Assembly (NCBI RefSeq): GCF_000219625.1
Contig: NC_018218.1
Coordinates: 3,720,001-3,784,000, forward strand
Origin: Zymoseptoria tritici IPO323
Lineage: Eukaryota > Ascomycota > Dothideomycetes > Mycosphaerellales > Mycosphaerellaceae
Length of the DNA: 64,000 nucleotides
Direction of reading: 5' to 3'
The notes under the pieces are model-generated. The model was not told the origin of the DNA and did not search any database. It saw only the letters and a program-made list of their open reading frames with translations. Each line of letters begins with the position of its first letter. Position 1 is the first letter of the stretch. Below, piece by piece: positions 33,329 to 46,144 of this stretch. The position numbers and the translations under genes were made by a program.

Positions 33329-35569
33329 TCATTCCTCCACCGCGCTGACAGAACCGCCAGCAGAACTACCAGAGCTCTGCGCCTCTAGCTTGCGCCTCAT
33401 TTCTTCATTCTCCTGCTTGAGCTGCAGCAACGCAGCATTCTCCCGCTGCAATTTGCGGATGTATTCGTTCGCGGACTCGACCGTGGCGGCTTTACTGCTG
33501 TTGCTCTTCAATGCTGCGTCCTCCTTGGACTCCTTGGACTCGTCATGGGCGCCATCCTCCGGGCTGCCGTCGCTGTTGCTATTTTGTGGCCCGTCTTTGG
33601 ACACTGCCGGCTTCGGTAGTAGAGATTGCATCTCTTTGAGAGCTTCGTTGATGCGATTGCGCCGCCCTTGTTCGGCGACTTTGTGCGATGTTCGTTTCGA
33701 TGTCAAGCCTGTTGACAAGGAGTCGGGATAATTCACACCTGGGAGATGGTTGCCTTCGAGCAGATTCTGATAATTGGACTTCGAGGCAAGTAGGAGCGCG
33801 TGGGTGGGTGAGTGCAGAGATGCTTGATGAAAGTCAGTATATCCCTCGGCGAGGTCTTGCGGAAGTACTCACCTCCTTCAGGGAGAAGAGGCTTGATGTT
33901 GGGACTGATGCGAGGAAGTAGAGCTGGAGATGCTAAAGCCGCTGCTGTCCCGCTTACACTAGCCCGCTTTTTACTGCTCCTCCCAGACTTGCTATCGGCT
34001 CTTCCCTTGAGCAACGCTCCGGGCGTGGACGCGGTCATGGGCGAGGCTGCAATCGGACTAGGAGCAGCAGACGCAGGAACAGCAGACATCGGTGTGCTTA
34101 TACCAGCCAATTTGGGCGTCTTCCGAGCAGAGAGGCGGGGAGTTCCGCCGATCGATGTCAATGTAGCAGTGCTGGTATTTAATCGATCAATTTTGGCGCC
34201 CTGTCCTGGTTCATCAGCAGCTGCAGAAGGTAGCTGAATATCAGCAAATTCCATGTCCGCGTCCATGTCGATCGATTGCGTTCGCTTCAAGTTCTGCCCA
34301 ACAGCATCTTGTGAGCTGGAACGTCGAGACAGCAACGATTTGGGAGTCGCCGCAGGTGTCCCCTGCTGCCGTAACGCGGAGATCGACGGAGACTTTGTCG
34401 AAGCTGAGCCCGGCCTCGGCGGTGGACCCATCAGCGCTTCGCTCAAAGGTTCCGGGCTAATGCTTCCGTTCTCTGAGCTATCGTTCGGTCGGACATGCAT
34501 CCTGTTTGTTGTCTGCGTTGCAGTTCTGCCCTCGAGGGTCTGATCTACCTCCTTGGGGGTGGCGAGAGAAAGCACGGTGGTAGATCGGCGCTTGGTCGCT
34601 TTTTGAATCGGGCTTTGCTTCACCCTCGCAAGCGGTCCCACGCTCCGAGGAGTGGCCACCTTTCTGCGAGGAGGTTTCCTGCCGTTGGCGTTGAGAGTCT
34701 CGGAGGATGCTACTTGCTCCCCCAGCATGTCTACATCCGCAGTAGGGTCAAGAGGAGACGAAACAGTAGAATTTGGTGCCGTGTTCGGATTTGTGTAGAA
34801 GCCTTGTTGAAGTTGCTGAGATGCGTGCTGATGATTTTGCGCGTGCAGCATTGGCGATGTCAAGGGTGAAAAGTAGGCGCCCGGGATTGTGAATTCAGGC
34901 TGCACGTTGTAATGAGGTGTGCCCGCCGGGGAGACCATCGGGGTGAATGTACTCTGGATTTCTAGAAGTTAGCACCAGCTTGGGTAACATCAATTTGCTA
35001 GTCCATACCGCGTCTTCTTTCCTTAGTTGGTATCTCTGCTCCAGCATCGCACGATGTGAAGGGTCCATTTGTTGCATGAACTTACCAGCCTCGCCGTGCA
35101 TTTCGAAACTGTTAGGCGTAGGAGGTACGTGCTGGCTGGACGGATACGATGGCATTCCCGCAAATTGGAGCTGTTGCTGCAGAGAGTTGAACTGTTGCTG
35201 CATCGACGGTTGATACAGCGGCTCGGAGGTGAATGGGGCACTCGTCTGGACTTGATGGTTGAAGTGAGTCTGAGTCTGTCCATGGCCGACGTTCTGCCCG
35301 AGACTAAAGCGGCCTTGTGCGCCAAAGTCGTGTGCCGCTGTTGCGGACATGGCCTGGAGCTCCGACAGTTCATCGTAGGGCGTGCTCGGATGGGTCCCGG
35401 AAAGTTGATGATCGAATTGAGTCGCATCCATGGATGAAATGTTGTTCAAATCGATGTCGCCAAATTCGAAAAGATTGCCCAAGTCGTCCAAGTCGGTGGG
35501 TATGTCTGTCATCGTATCGATCTGCTGCTCGCCCGCTCTCGCCCACGATTGCCCGGCAGAGGTGTCCAT
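33329..35569 (-). CDS. nuc-1: bHLH transcription factor of the NUC-1/PalcA (Pho4-like) type
   Basis: NUC-1/PalcA activates phosphate-acquisition genes under phosphate starvation. Exons 35009-35569, 33873-34953 and 33329-33822 give 711 residues. Intron 1 (branch site GCTAAC) joins QLRKEDA|STFTPMVSPAGTP. Intron 2 joins LLPEG|ASLHSPTHALLLASKSNYQN, both typical of this family. The N-terminal half is acidic then Gln-rich (MQQQFNSLQQQLQF), as in activators. The basic region is KRTSHKVAEQGRRNRINEAL, helix 1 ends MQSLLPK, then an unusually long acidic loop of about 40 residues, and helix 2 is KAATVESANEYIRKLQREN running into a leucine-zipper-like coil. The start is the first ATG of the open frame. 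The transposon cluster begins about 600 bases upstream. Confidence 0.9.
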
Positions 35570-36177
35570 GATCGATCGGCCCACGGGAGTTCCTTTTGTT
35601 CTTTCAGATCTACGGACAGTGTGCGCTGTGTGCTCGCGACGGCCCGTGAGGCAGGAGGAGGGAAGTGGTGGTGGGTGCCGCTATGCTGAAGACATTCACT
35701 CTTCGGCGGGGTGGTCTGGCAGCTTGGCGGGGAGATGCGCGCGCGCTGCTGGGGCGTAAGTGAGAAAGCGGAATAGTGGCCGCTCACACGCCTTCAAAAG
35801 GCGGCGGAGATCGTGAGAGGTGAATCACTCCTGGATTCTGGTGCGAAATGCTGTATGTGTCGAGGAGGTGAAGTCGAAGTGGAATTCGGTCGCAGGATTC
35901 CCCGAGAAGAGAGAGCACAGAGCGCCCCGGCGGTTGTTGAAGGCTGACGAGCGGCCCACCAACCCACCGGCGGGGACTAGAGAAACAGCACGAATAGACT
36001 TTGACAAGCTCGACTGTCAACCAGGAAGTCTCGGTCGATAGATAGACGACCCACCCCCACCAGTACACATGAGAGGACAACGAGGATGAATGTGGCCACC
36101 CGTTCCTGCCCATTTCCTTGTCGAAGAAGCCTCTGGTCTCCAAGCTGCTGTTGTTCTAGCGACGTGCAGCAGGAAGG
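35570..36177 (-). promoter_or_regulatory. Upstream region of the nuc-1-like gene, bounded by the transposon cluster
   Basis: 608 bases from the start codon to the MULE target-site duplication. No gene is supported. Composition is host-like, with CpA and TpG frequent, in sharp contrast to the mutated DNA beyond 36300. I see no certain Pho4-type CACGTG site. Confidence 0.45.
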
Positions 36178-36185
36178 CGGCCGAC
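36178..36185. repeat. Target-site duplication of the MULE, left copy
   Basis: CGGCCGAC, repeated exactly at 52937-52944 just outside the right terminal inverted repeat. Eight bases fits Mutator-like elements (8-11). Confidence 0.88.
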
Positions 36186-36290
36186 GGCGGTTCTTAGAAT
36201 GAGGCAGATCCGGAATATTCAGGAATCCTCGGCGGTAATCCGGCGGTACGCGTGTGGACGCGCACGGACGAATTTACCCGCACAATTCGT
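36186..36290 (+). repeat. MULE left terminal inverted repeat with internal hairpin
   Basis: Begins GGCGGTTCTTAGAATG and pairs with the complement of 52848-52936 (GGCGATTCTTAGAATA). Matching blocks include AGATCCGG and an inner segment around 36247-36286. Most mismatches are C/T or G/A, as RIP produces. It also holds nested hairpin arms: ACGCGTGTGGAC (36248-36259) with GTCCACACGCGT (36298-36309), and ACGAATT (36268) with AATTCGT (36284). Confidence 0.85.
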
Positions 36291-36429
36291 GTATTCTGTC
36301 CACACGCGTATCCTCGTTGTTTATCTTATTAATGTTGTTTATGTTTATAGCTCTGGCGTTGTAAAAGGTGTTATTATTACCGCTCTTACTACCCTCGTTG
36401 CCCTTATACCTCTTATTATTATATATCTC

Positions 36430-37100
36430 TTACTACTACTACTATAGAGTCTATTACCGATAAGGAGCTCGCCGCGTTTATAAAGGAGGTTAAGGAAGAT
36501 CTAGACTATAAGATGCTAGAGGTTATCGACGACGCGCTACTTACGGAGGCTAGATTCGATAGTAGATTCGAGGTCGGCGGTAAGGATAAGGAAGGCGTTA
36601 GAGCGAAGGATAAGGTAATTAAGGACGCGAAGAATAAGGTAATTAAGGACGCTAATGCGAGGGCGCTAGAGCAAGAGCTATTTAGCGACATTGTTAGTAA
36701 TTAAGAGTAGAGTAATAAGACGAGGAAGCTACGAAGGAAGATTAGTAATAGCATCGTTAATAAGCGGTTTAGTAGTACTATAACTAATAGTAATGCATTG
36801 CTTTAGCTACTACCGGATATACTATTATAGCGCTAGAGGCTCTATAATAGTGTTATTAAGACGATGTCGTATAAGTAGATACGGTTATATTAGCTACTCG
36901 TTAATAATATCTTTAAAAGCGACGGTAGCCGGCTATTACGAACGAGGATCGAGCTATATCGTACCTTCCGGTTTATATATTAAGGACGTAAGCGCTATAA
37001 GTATATATCGTAGAAGAAGGTAGGCGTACTAGTCGATAAGTAGCGTACTATATACGCGAAGGAGAGTAAGGGTTGTCCGGCTAAGATAAAGTTTACCTAC
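36430..37100 (+). pseudogene. MULE transposase, N-terminal part (mutated)
   Basis: Plus-strand reading with many TAG/TAA. The end, just before element A, reads CPAKIKFTY, like the Cys end of a FAR1-type DNA-binding domain, and continues as FYKAIKDTTEGAVEV after the right LTR of A (50319). A Lys/Asp-rich helix (VRAKDKVIKDAKNKVIKDAN) lies near 36600-36660; whether it belongs to the transposase or a separate protein is unclear. Confidence 0.6.
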
Positions 37101-37375
37101 TATTAGAGGCTAGTGCCTAAGGCTACATCGGCTATACCGATGCCTAGGCTAACGCCTAACGGACGAACGCCGGTTTAGAAATCTACTAGGCCGAATTAGG
37201 AACAAGCTTCCTTTCGGCCGACTAGAAGGCTACGTATACGCTAAGCGACGCTACGCGCATATATAGCTTATACTCGACGTTCCGTTGTTCTAGATAGATC
37301 TTCTTTTCGGTAGCTTTAGAATTTTATATATTCGGATCTAGACCTTTATACGTAACTTTAGTTTAGACCCTTATA
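37101..37375 (+). repeat. LTR of element A, 5' copy
   Basis: Starts TATTAGAGGC (3' copy TGTTAGAGGC) and ends TTATA (3' copy TTACA), so both canonical TG and CA ends were changed to TA in this copy. About eight differences from the 3' copy, all transitions. Confidence 0.9.
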
Positions 37376-38650
37376 TTTTCTAAAGCTCGTTATCGAATAG
37401 ATTCCTCGACGGAAATACCGCCTAAACTTTAGGCGTAGCTCGCTATAGAGATAGAGCGGATTCGAAACGAATATCGCGCCGCTATCGTAGAGACCGAAGC
37501 TATATATAACGAACGATATCGAGCTAACGAGCTTGTATAACGCGAACTCGAGATAGTACGGCGCGAACTCGAGGTAGTACGACGTAAACTCGAGATACGT
37601 CTCGAACGAGCCGGAAAACGACTGGTATAACGGACGCTAAAAGTAAGTAGCTCTATACTCGCCCTAGAAACAATCGAAATAATAACGACGGACATAAATA
37701 CGAACGACGACTATATACTAAGACGCCCAAAAGAGCGTCTCCCGACGCTACGGACCTTTAGCGGCAAAAGATTAGAATAGGAAGACTAGTACCTCGCTAC
37801 CCTATCGAAGCTCGCTATTAATAAAGTAGCTATTAGTAGGGACTTCGACTAATTCCTCTACTTAATAAGTAGGCTCGAAGAGAGTACGGCGAGAATAGTA
37901 AGAACAACTATCGAGAACGCTCTCCGACTTAGGTAAGGTAACGCGAACGATTTCCTCGAGTACCTAAACAGTATCTACGGCAATATAAACTAGTAACGAC
38001 GAGCGCTATAAACCCTCTCGAGGATATAATAGCGCGACAACGAACCTATCGCGACCTACCTACCTCGATTCGAGGTAGTTCTCGCTAATACGGGAATAGC
38101 CGAGACCCTCTCGCCGGGTACAGAATCGGACCCGAAGCTCGAAGGTATTTGGATTACCCTTCTTAAGAACTCTCTTAACAAAGAGATACGTAAGGCATTA
38201 CTCCCGTTTGCCTTAAACCCGCCGGATAAGTACTTAACCTTTACGAGAAACCTTCTTACTATCGGCGGATCGCTCGTAAACCTTCGTTTTCGGTCGAATA
38301 TATCTAGACCCTCCGCTCCCTAGGCGACCCTACTATCGATAGGGTTACGGGCGACCCTACCGCGAGAATCGAAAGACGAAATAGATTAGGAACCGACTTA
38401 ATCTAACCGAGTCGAGTTAAGTAATAAGAAGAGAGTAAAGTAGGTTATAAGAGAAATAATATAGGCTCGAAGGGAATAAGGCCTTTGTCTCCGTTACGGG
38501 ATAAAAGGGCACCTTATCGCCAACTATACCTATCTTACCGCCCGAAACCCGAACGCTATATAAGCTATAGTTAGTAAGGCCGAGCGCGAGATACGGGAAG
38601 TCTTTCTAAAAGAAGACAACGACTTAGTATTAGAAAACGAGTAGCCTCTA
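37376..38650 (+). pseudogene. gag of element A (mutated)
   Basis: Recognisable capsid-like reading around 37690-38400 (YLATLSKLAINKVAISRDFD, FLYLISRLEESTARIVRTTI) and a decayed CCHC knuckle near 38480-38540 (LRYGIKGHLIANYTY, with Tyr where Cys is expected). Numerous in-frame TAG/TAA. Confidence 0.7.
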
Positions 38651-40976
38651 CGACAAGTCGTCCGTAGAGGTAGAGTTAGATATAAGTAGAAGTAGAGTAG
38701 AATATCTTTCGAGATACAAAAATAGAACGATCTCTTTTCTATGCTTCCGCTATTATTAACGACGACGTACTTCGATTCTCTCTTATCGACAACGGTAGCT
38801 AATCGTATTGTCTAATAAACGAATAGTTAGCTAAGAGACTCCGGCTCCTATAGATTCCTATTCCGAGACGAAAGGTTATTAGCGCGTAAGGATCCCCCTT
38901 ATAGAAGAAGGGAATCTCTTTTGTTACTAAGTTCTCTCTTAATATCGGCGGGTATAAGTCTACGGCGTTTGCTTACGCTATACCCGACTTATAAGAGGAT
39001 CTTATTCTCGGAAGGCCCTATCTCTTTTACGAGAGTATATAAGTTATCGAGTCGACGAACTGTCTCGAGTTCCTTCTCGACAGTTTTTCGATACCTTACA
39101 AGACACAGCCGATAGGTTCTACGAAGGCTAAGGCCGTTAGTAGAGCTACCTTTAGATACCTCGCTTGGTTATTTCGGAAACGAGATATTACTATCTTTAC
39201 CGCCTCTCTCGAAGATATCGAGAAGGCGTTACGTACGAAGAAAGCCCTTACTCGTAAGGACATTATCGAGAAGCTTCCTAAATACTACCGCCCCCGGATA
39301 CGTACCTTTATCCGGGAAGGAGAGTAGTTGCCGCCGTATCGACCTGGATTTAACTACGAGATCCTACTTACTACCGATAGTAATAGGAAACCTAGCGAAC
39401 CTCCCTAGGGCCCTCTCTATAATATAACCCGGGACGAGCTCTTAGTCCTCCGGAAGGAACTATACTCGCTCCTCGAGAAGGGCTATATTTAGTATAGTAA
39501 GTCCCCTACCGCTACGCCGGTTCTTTTTGCTAAGAAACCCGGCGGCGGCCTTCGTTTCTATATCGACTACCGTAGCCTAAACGCTATTACTCTAAAGGAC
39601 CGTTTTCCCCTCCCGCTTATCCGAAAGACGCTTACGTCTCTTAGTAAAGCTAAGTAGCTTACGAAGCTCGACATTTCTACCGCATTTTATCGGATCCGTA
39701 TTACTAAAGGCGAGGAATAGAAGACTACTTTCCGTACCCGCTACGGCTTGTTCGAGTAGAACGTTTGCCCCTTTAGTCTTACTAGCGCGCCGGCTACCTT
39801 CTAATAGTATCTAAACTAGATCCTACGCGACTTACTCGACGACTTTTATATAGCCTATATCGACGACATTCTTATCTTCTCTTCCGGTACCCTTACCGAC
39901 TACCGGGAGAAGGTAACGTAGGTTTTATAACGCATCGAGGATAGCGAGCTTATCCTAGATATATCGAAGTACGAGTTCGAGACTCGTACTACGAAGTACC
40001 TAGGATATATCGTCGAAGTAGGTATCGGCGTACGAATAGACCCCGCGAAGGTATAGGCTATCCGGGACTAGGATAGACCCCTAACTATTCGCGGAGTCCG
40101 CTCGTTCCTCGGGTTCGCTAATTACTATAGAATGTTTATCCGTAAGTATAGCGATCTTGTTCGCCCTCTTACCGATCTTACGAAGAAGACGATAGGCTTT
40201 CGTTAGGGAGACGAATAGGATAAGGCCTTCGAGGATATTAAGGACGCTTTTATCTACGGACCTATCCTAGCGAGCTACGACCCGGATAAGAAGACGCGAG
40301 TCGAGCCCGACTCTTCGGGCTAGGCGACGGGCGGTATACTATATTAATTCGATACGGCACTATAGACTTAGCGACTAGTAGCGTTCTTCTCGTAGCGATA
40401 CGCTATTACCGAGATTAACTACGACATCTACGATAAAGAACTCTTAGCTATCGTTAAGTATTTAAAGGAATAGAATTCGGAACTACGCGGACTAAAGTAC
40501 GAATTCGAGGTCCTTACGGATTATAAGAACCTCGAGCCTTTCTTTATTAAGAAGTCTCTTAACAAACGCTAAATCCGATAGAGCGAGTTCCTCGCGCCCT
40601 TCCGTATATTATTAGTTTATCGCCCTAGAAAATAAGCTACCGTCCTGGATACGTTATCTCGACGGGAGTAGGACATACCGCGAGACGAATCCGACGATAG
40701 GCTACGTAGTCGAGAGGGAATCTTACTCGACTCTAGCCTAAAGACCTTCCCTACCGAGCTATCTACGCCTACTTCTCCCTTCCCGGACGATACCGAGTTA
40801 TCGTAGCTTTAGACAGACGCTTTTTCGCTACCGTACGGAAATAGTTACTTACGCGTACTCGAGGCCGTCGAATAAGGTTAACAGGCGTTCCCTATAGATC
40901 TTAACCTTAAGCTCTCTATTAGGGAATACGATATACGGGACGGCCTACTTCGCTTTCGAGAACGGATCTAGCTACC
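38650..40976 (+). pseudogene. pol of element A, protease to start of integrase (mutated)
   Basis: RT blocks [20 protein letters not shown] and YIDDILIFSS (the DD catalytic pair intact) lie near 39540-39890. [19 protein letters not shown] follows near 40110. RNase H has the DKELLAIVKYLKE region near 40435. The reading breaks at 40976, where element B is inserted into the integrase N-terminal region. Confidence 0.8.
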
Positions 40977-41305
40977 TATAAGGACACCCTTACGATAACG
41001 TCTCCTACCTGTCCTAACCTAGACTATCCTAGTACTATAGATTACCGGTACTATCTTATCTAGCCTAGACTAGGACATCCTATAGAGGGACGAACCTTAT
41101 AGGCGTACGACGGCCCCCGAGCGGACGTTAGACTACGACCGGTGCCTAGTCTAGGCGGAGGGACGCATTTAGCAACACGAAGGGCGGGTATATAGCCTTA
41201 GGGGACGCTCTCGTCTATTCCCTTCCTTATCGAATCGACTCGTTATATTCTATAACTATTTGTTTTCGGTATAAGCCTACATTCCCTCTTAAGGTACTTC
41301 TAACA
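40977..41305 (+). repeat. LTR of element B, 5' copy
   Basis: Starts TATAAGGACACCC and ends TTCTAACA. About 14 differences from the 3' copy by eye, all transitions and mostly CA/TA or TG/TA pairs, in both directions. Confidence 0.92.
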
Positions 41306-44300
41306 TTCGATTCGATTAAAAATAACTGTACAACTATACTAAAAACTACCGATATAGCTCTAAAGGTTACCCGTCGTTAGGACAATTCCCTTCCTAATAC
41401 CTCCGCCCGATAATAGGCAAGCGCTTCCTCTACGGAGCTATCGGCTACGCCTACTAATTAGCTATAGGACGTTAACCTTCTTAACTAGCCTAGATCGGGA
41501 GAGACCGCGGAAGAAAGGGCTACCTAGGAGTACGATAACGAAGTTGCCCGCGCTACCTTCGAGTTCTTAACCCTTTAGTAGAAGATTAAGGAATTCTATA
41601 CCGAACTAGACTATCCTACGCTAGAAGGGAACCTAAGGACGGCTACCCTCCGCTATCTTTTCTCCGAACCTAACTAGTATACTAAGACGAGGGATAACCT
41701 CCCTAAGTTAAAGGAGCTACTAGTCTTCGAGGGCAAGTCGCGTACGAGCTACGACGACTAGGTCCGAGCCCTCGAAAGAGCCTTTAGACAATACGAAGGA
41801 TTCGCCGAACGCGAAGACCGTAAGGTCGACTTTACTACTAACTATATAGGAAAGCTCTAGCAAGACTACTAGGAACGCTACGTCGACGGTCTCGACGACT
41901 ATTCTAAGCTAACCTAGTCTATAATAAAGGAGGTTATACTTAACTCGATAGGTATAGAGACCGAACGGCGCGAGAAGGCCTACGAGAAGCTAAAAAAGGT
42001 TACCTTAGGTAACCGTACGCTAGAAGAACTCCTTGAGGAGCTAAAGACACTTTAGAAGGAGCTCGATAAAAGGGACGATAGTAAGAAGATCCTTAGGTTC
42101 TATAGCGCCCTCCTATAGACCCTTCGTAACCGCCTCTCGAACTACCCTACTACCCTACTAAACCTAGTAGACGCCGAGGAGAGGGCTAAAAAGGCCTACC
42201 GTACTAACGAGGGCTCTAAACAAGAGGCTCGTAAGAGGCAGGCTACTAAAAGGACCGCTAAGTAGGCAAAGAAGCGCCCTAGCGACGGCTCTACTACTCC
42301 GGATAGTAAGAAGGTAAGGACTAGTAATAGCGAACAGAACCCGAAGGCCCCCTCTAAGGCTACGTACTACGGATACTAACAGGTCGGGCATATCCGCCGC
42401 GACTATACTAACTAGTACCTATAGAAGGATTCGGGGAAAGAGACGCCCCCTAAGTAGACGCTATTACTTAGGTAGGCTAAGTCCTCTATAATAAGGATTA
42501 GCGGCGCTCGGCTAAGCTAGGAAAGCGCCGCGCCTAGTAAGGGCGCCTAATTAGCGTCGAGTTAACGCTAAACAGCCTAGGGGAGTCTAGAAAGGTCCGG
42601 GGCCTAATTAATAGTAGCGCCTAGGACAACTTCTACGATTCTATACTAGTAAAGGAAATAGGGTAGACAGTTTCTAAGCTATCTACCTAGATAAAGTACC
42701 TAACTCTAAATAGCTAGAGCCTATAGGTCTTTAAAGAAACGAGAAACTCTTATAAGGCTATAGACACCTCTAGCAAGGCGTAGGGGTGCGTAGATACGTT
42801 TAAGGTAGGACGTATCTATAGTTTCGAAGTCGTGCTTAGTATGCCCTAGCTCGAGAAGTACAACCTAGGTATTAACTTCGCTCTAAAGAAGGTCTTCTAG
42901 AGGCAGAAACCTCGAAAGCGTTAAGCGATAGTAGTAGTATCCCCGGACAGGTTCTACTAGGAGTGTCTTAGTAAAGTCGAGGCAGCTCTTTACATTATGT
43001 CGATCTAAGAGGTCGAGGATAGACTCGAACTAGACTAGAATAGCGTCCTAACGGCGTACTCTAACTTCTCCGACGTCTTCTTAGAGGAGTTAGCTAGCGA
43101 GTTAGTACCGTATAGACCGCACGATCTTAGGATCGACCTAGTTAAGGGAGTAAAGGTCCTATTTAGCCCTATATACGCTCTATCGGAGGTAGAGATAGAT
43201 ACGATGCGTAAGCAGCTCCCTAAACATCTAAAGAGTAGCTTTATTCACCGCTCGATATCCTCGGCGGGCGCGCTAATCCTCTTCGCGAGGAAAAAGGACA
43301 ACACACTCCGCCTTTATATCGACTACCGTAGCCTAAATGCGGTTATAGTAAAGAACAGGGGGGGTCTTTCCCTAATTTCCGAGTTAATAGACTAGCTAGC
43401 TAGCGCTAGGTACTTTACGAAGATAGACCTCCGCTACGCGTACTACTATGTCCGTATCCGGGAAGGCAACGAGTAGAAGACAGCCTTCCGGACTAGATAC
43501 GGCTATTTCGAATATACCGTAATGCCCTTCGGGCTCTACAATACCCCCGCGGTGTTCTAAAACTTTATTAATAGTATATTAGTAGGGCTAATCGATATGT
43601 CCTACGTCGTTTACCTCGACGACATCCTTATATACTCTAAAACGGTAGGGGAGTACGAGGGCTACGTCCGGGAGGTGCTAGAGCGCCTCCGGAAATATAA
43701 GTTATACGCTAACTTGTCTAAGTGCGATTTCTATAAGGACCGCGTCGACTACCTCGGGTACGTTATTATACGTAATAGGCTAGAGATCGACCTAGAACGG
43801 GTTAGATCGGTCTAGGAGTAGCTACTTCCTTAGTTAATATATAACATTAGGGTCTTTATCGGCTTCGTGAACTACTATAGGCGCTTTATTAAGGGTTTCT
43901 TACGCCTCGCTACGGCACTTAACTACTACACGGAGGGGAAAAAGGTAGTAAACTAACGTAAGAAGGAACGAGCGTACTTAGAGCTCGACGAGCAAGCTAT
44001 GCTTTCCTTTAACGAATTATAGAAAAGGTTCTCGGAAACTCCTATCCTACGCTATTTTAACCTAGAACTACCCTATAGGGTAGAAACTAACGCCTTAGGC
44101 AAAGTAATCTCGGGCATCCTAAGCTAACTATACGAAGACTACGGCAAAACATAGTAGTTCCCTATATTATACTTCTTACGAAAGATAATCGCGGCAGAAC
44201 AGAACTACGTTACAGAAGACGCTAAGCTATTAGTAGTCGTAGACTCCTTTAAGCACTTTAGATAATACCTAGAGGGAGCTCGACACTAGGTCGAACTACT

Positions 44301-46030
44301 AACGGACTATACAAACCTACAAACTCTTATAACGACTAAGACCTTATCTAGGCGGCAGGTTAGATAGGCCGAGTAGTTGTCGCAGATCGACTTTAGGACT
44401 ATTTATAGACCCGGCAAGGCTAATAGGGTAGCGGATGTACTAAGTAGAAGGCCCGACCTAATAGACAAGGACTACTCTAGACGGTAGGCTACAGACGAAG
44501 AGTCGTCTATAAGCTTACGGCTCTTCTAGACGGCATTCTAACCGCATCTAGACTATAATAAACTAGTAAGGCACATAGGGGCAGTAAAGGACGCCCTAGA
44601 CCTAAAAACGCGCCTAAAACGCGCCCTTTTAAAAGATCCGACCTTTAATAGGATTAACGAGGAGAGGGACTAAGCAGAACCTATTTTCTAGGCAGATCGA
44701 TAGACTAACGAGGATAGAGTCGCGTACATAGACGGCAAGGCCTACGTACCTAAAGGAAGCATAAGACTCTAACTGCTTTAAGAATGCTATAACGACCCTA
44801 TAGTAGGGCACTTCGGCTTCTCTCGAACGCTCGAACTTCTATAAAGGAGTTTCTACTAGCCTAAAATAAGAAAATACGTTAAGGACTATACACGAACGTA
44901 TTAAGTATATAGCAGGTTAAAGCTACGGCGGCATAAACCTTACGGATTGTTATACGTAGAGCTACTATCGCTTATACTATAGGAGGATGTAACGCTAGAC
45001 TTTATAACGGACTTACTACCTAGTATGCTTCTAGGCTAGGCTTACGACTTAATCTTAGTAATCGTAGACAGATGTACTAAAATAGTCTATTATGCGCTAT
45101 ATAAGAAGACGATTGCCGTAGTAGAGCTCGTAGAGGTGTTTATAAGGGAAGTCGTACGACTCTATAGCGCACTAGCTACGATTACGTCGGATCGAGGGCC
45201 TATCCTAACCTTAAAATTCTAGAGCACGTTCTGTTTCTGCCTTAGCATACGCCGAAAACTAAGTATAGCGTTCTACCCTTAAATAGACGGGCAAACAGAG
45301 CGCTAAAACTAGACGCTAGAATAGTATCTTCGTATATACTACAATTATAAATAGGACAACTAGGCCTCCCTACTTTCTACTACGGAATTCTCGTACAATA
45401 ATAGCGTACACTCCGTAATAGGGGTTACGCTATTCTAGGCGTACACTATATAGGACCCTCGGTAGTGCTACTAGCCTAGACTACGCTAGAATAGACGAGA
45501 AGCCCCGTTCGCCGTACAACTTACGGACCGCGTTATCTCTAACTAGAAGAAACTGCGGGTTAGACTAGCTAAAATAAAGAAGCAAATAGCTAAGTAGGCG
45601 AACGAGCATAGGAAGGACATCTCCTTTAACGTCGGAGACGAAGTCTACCTTAACATATACAACATTAGGTTATTAAGACCTTCGGCGAAGCTCGATTACA
45701 AATATATTAGAACTTATAAGGTAAAAGCGGTTATTAACCGCGTCGCATACACGCTCGATCTACTAGACTTACTAAAGATCTACCTAACCTTCTATGTTTC
45801 TCTGCTAGAACTATCTATCCCGGACTAGTTTAGTCGTAAATAAGATAGGATAATGCGATACGACGTAGGAGAGGACAACGAATACGAAGTCGAGGCTATT
45901 CTAGCCGAACGTGTAGACGAACTAAACAATCGGGAGTACTTTATTAAGTAGAAAGATTACGACTAGTCCGAGAACTCCTAGGAAGTAGCAGTTAACATTA
46001 GCCCGGCAGTAATGCGGGCCTACCGGCGTA
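41306..46030 (+). pseudogene. gag-pol of element B (mutated)
   Basis: Gag with a decayed CCHC knuckle near 42360-42420 (TYYGY..VGHIRRDYTN). RT has [17 protein letters not shown] near 43305 and YLDDILIYSKT at 43609. The Trp after GNE in the RT core is TAG, and His positions read Tyr. RNase H lies near 44090-44290. Integrase covers 44780-45420 with ITSDRGP near 45183. A degenerate chromodomain follows near 45885-45995 (YEVEAILAERVDELNNREYF). Short open pieces such as 43204-43395 and 43597-43815 are fragments of this reading, not genes. Confidence 0.85.
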
Positions 46031-46116
46031 GAATAGGCTAGAAAGGACTAACTGCGCGCGGTAAATTCTAGAAAAAACGCTAACCCCCTTAGTTAATTTT
46101 TAATCCTTTTTTTTCC

Positions 46117-46144
46117 TTGTTTGTTTGTTTGTTTGTTTGTTTGT
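46117..46144 (+). repeat. TTTG microsatellite in element B
   Basis: Seven tandem TTTG-type units just after the chromodomain. A 19-base tandem pair (CCTTAGGGAAAGACCCGTK) follows at 46242-46279. Confidence 0.8.

Noticed and set aside
36513..36704. 63-codon Lys/Asp-rich open frame near the MULE left end as an independent small gene
   Set aside because: It is bounded by TAG/TAA of the type made by RIP and lies in the frame region of the MULE; better treated as a fragment of an element gene.
37429..37695. Ser/Arg-rich minus-strand frame in element A
   Set aside because: Antisense shadow of gag in mutated DNA; composition follows from CTA/TAT-rich sequence.
42164..42391. 75-codon minus-strand frame inside element B gag, a possible further antisense gene
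   Set aside because: It lies opposite the Lys/Arg-rich end of gag and has no counterpart in element C; frames open there because RIP-made TAG reads CTA on the other strand.
43204..43815. Open frames with reverse-transcriptase motifs as intact genes
   Set aside because: They are pieces between RIP stops in one pol reading; RT blocks flank them on both sides in the same frame.
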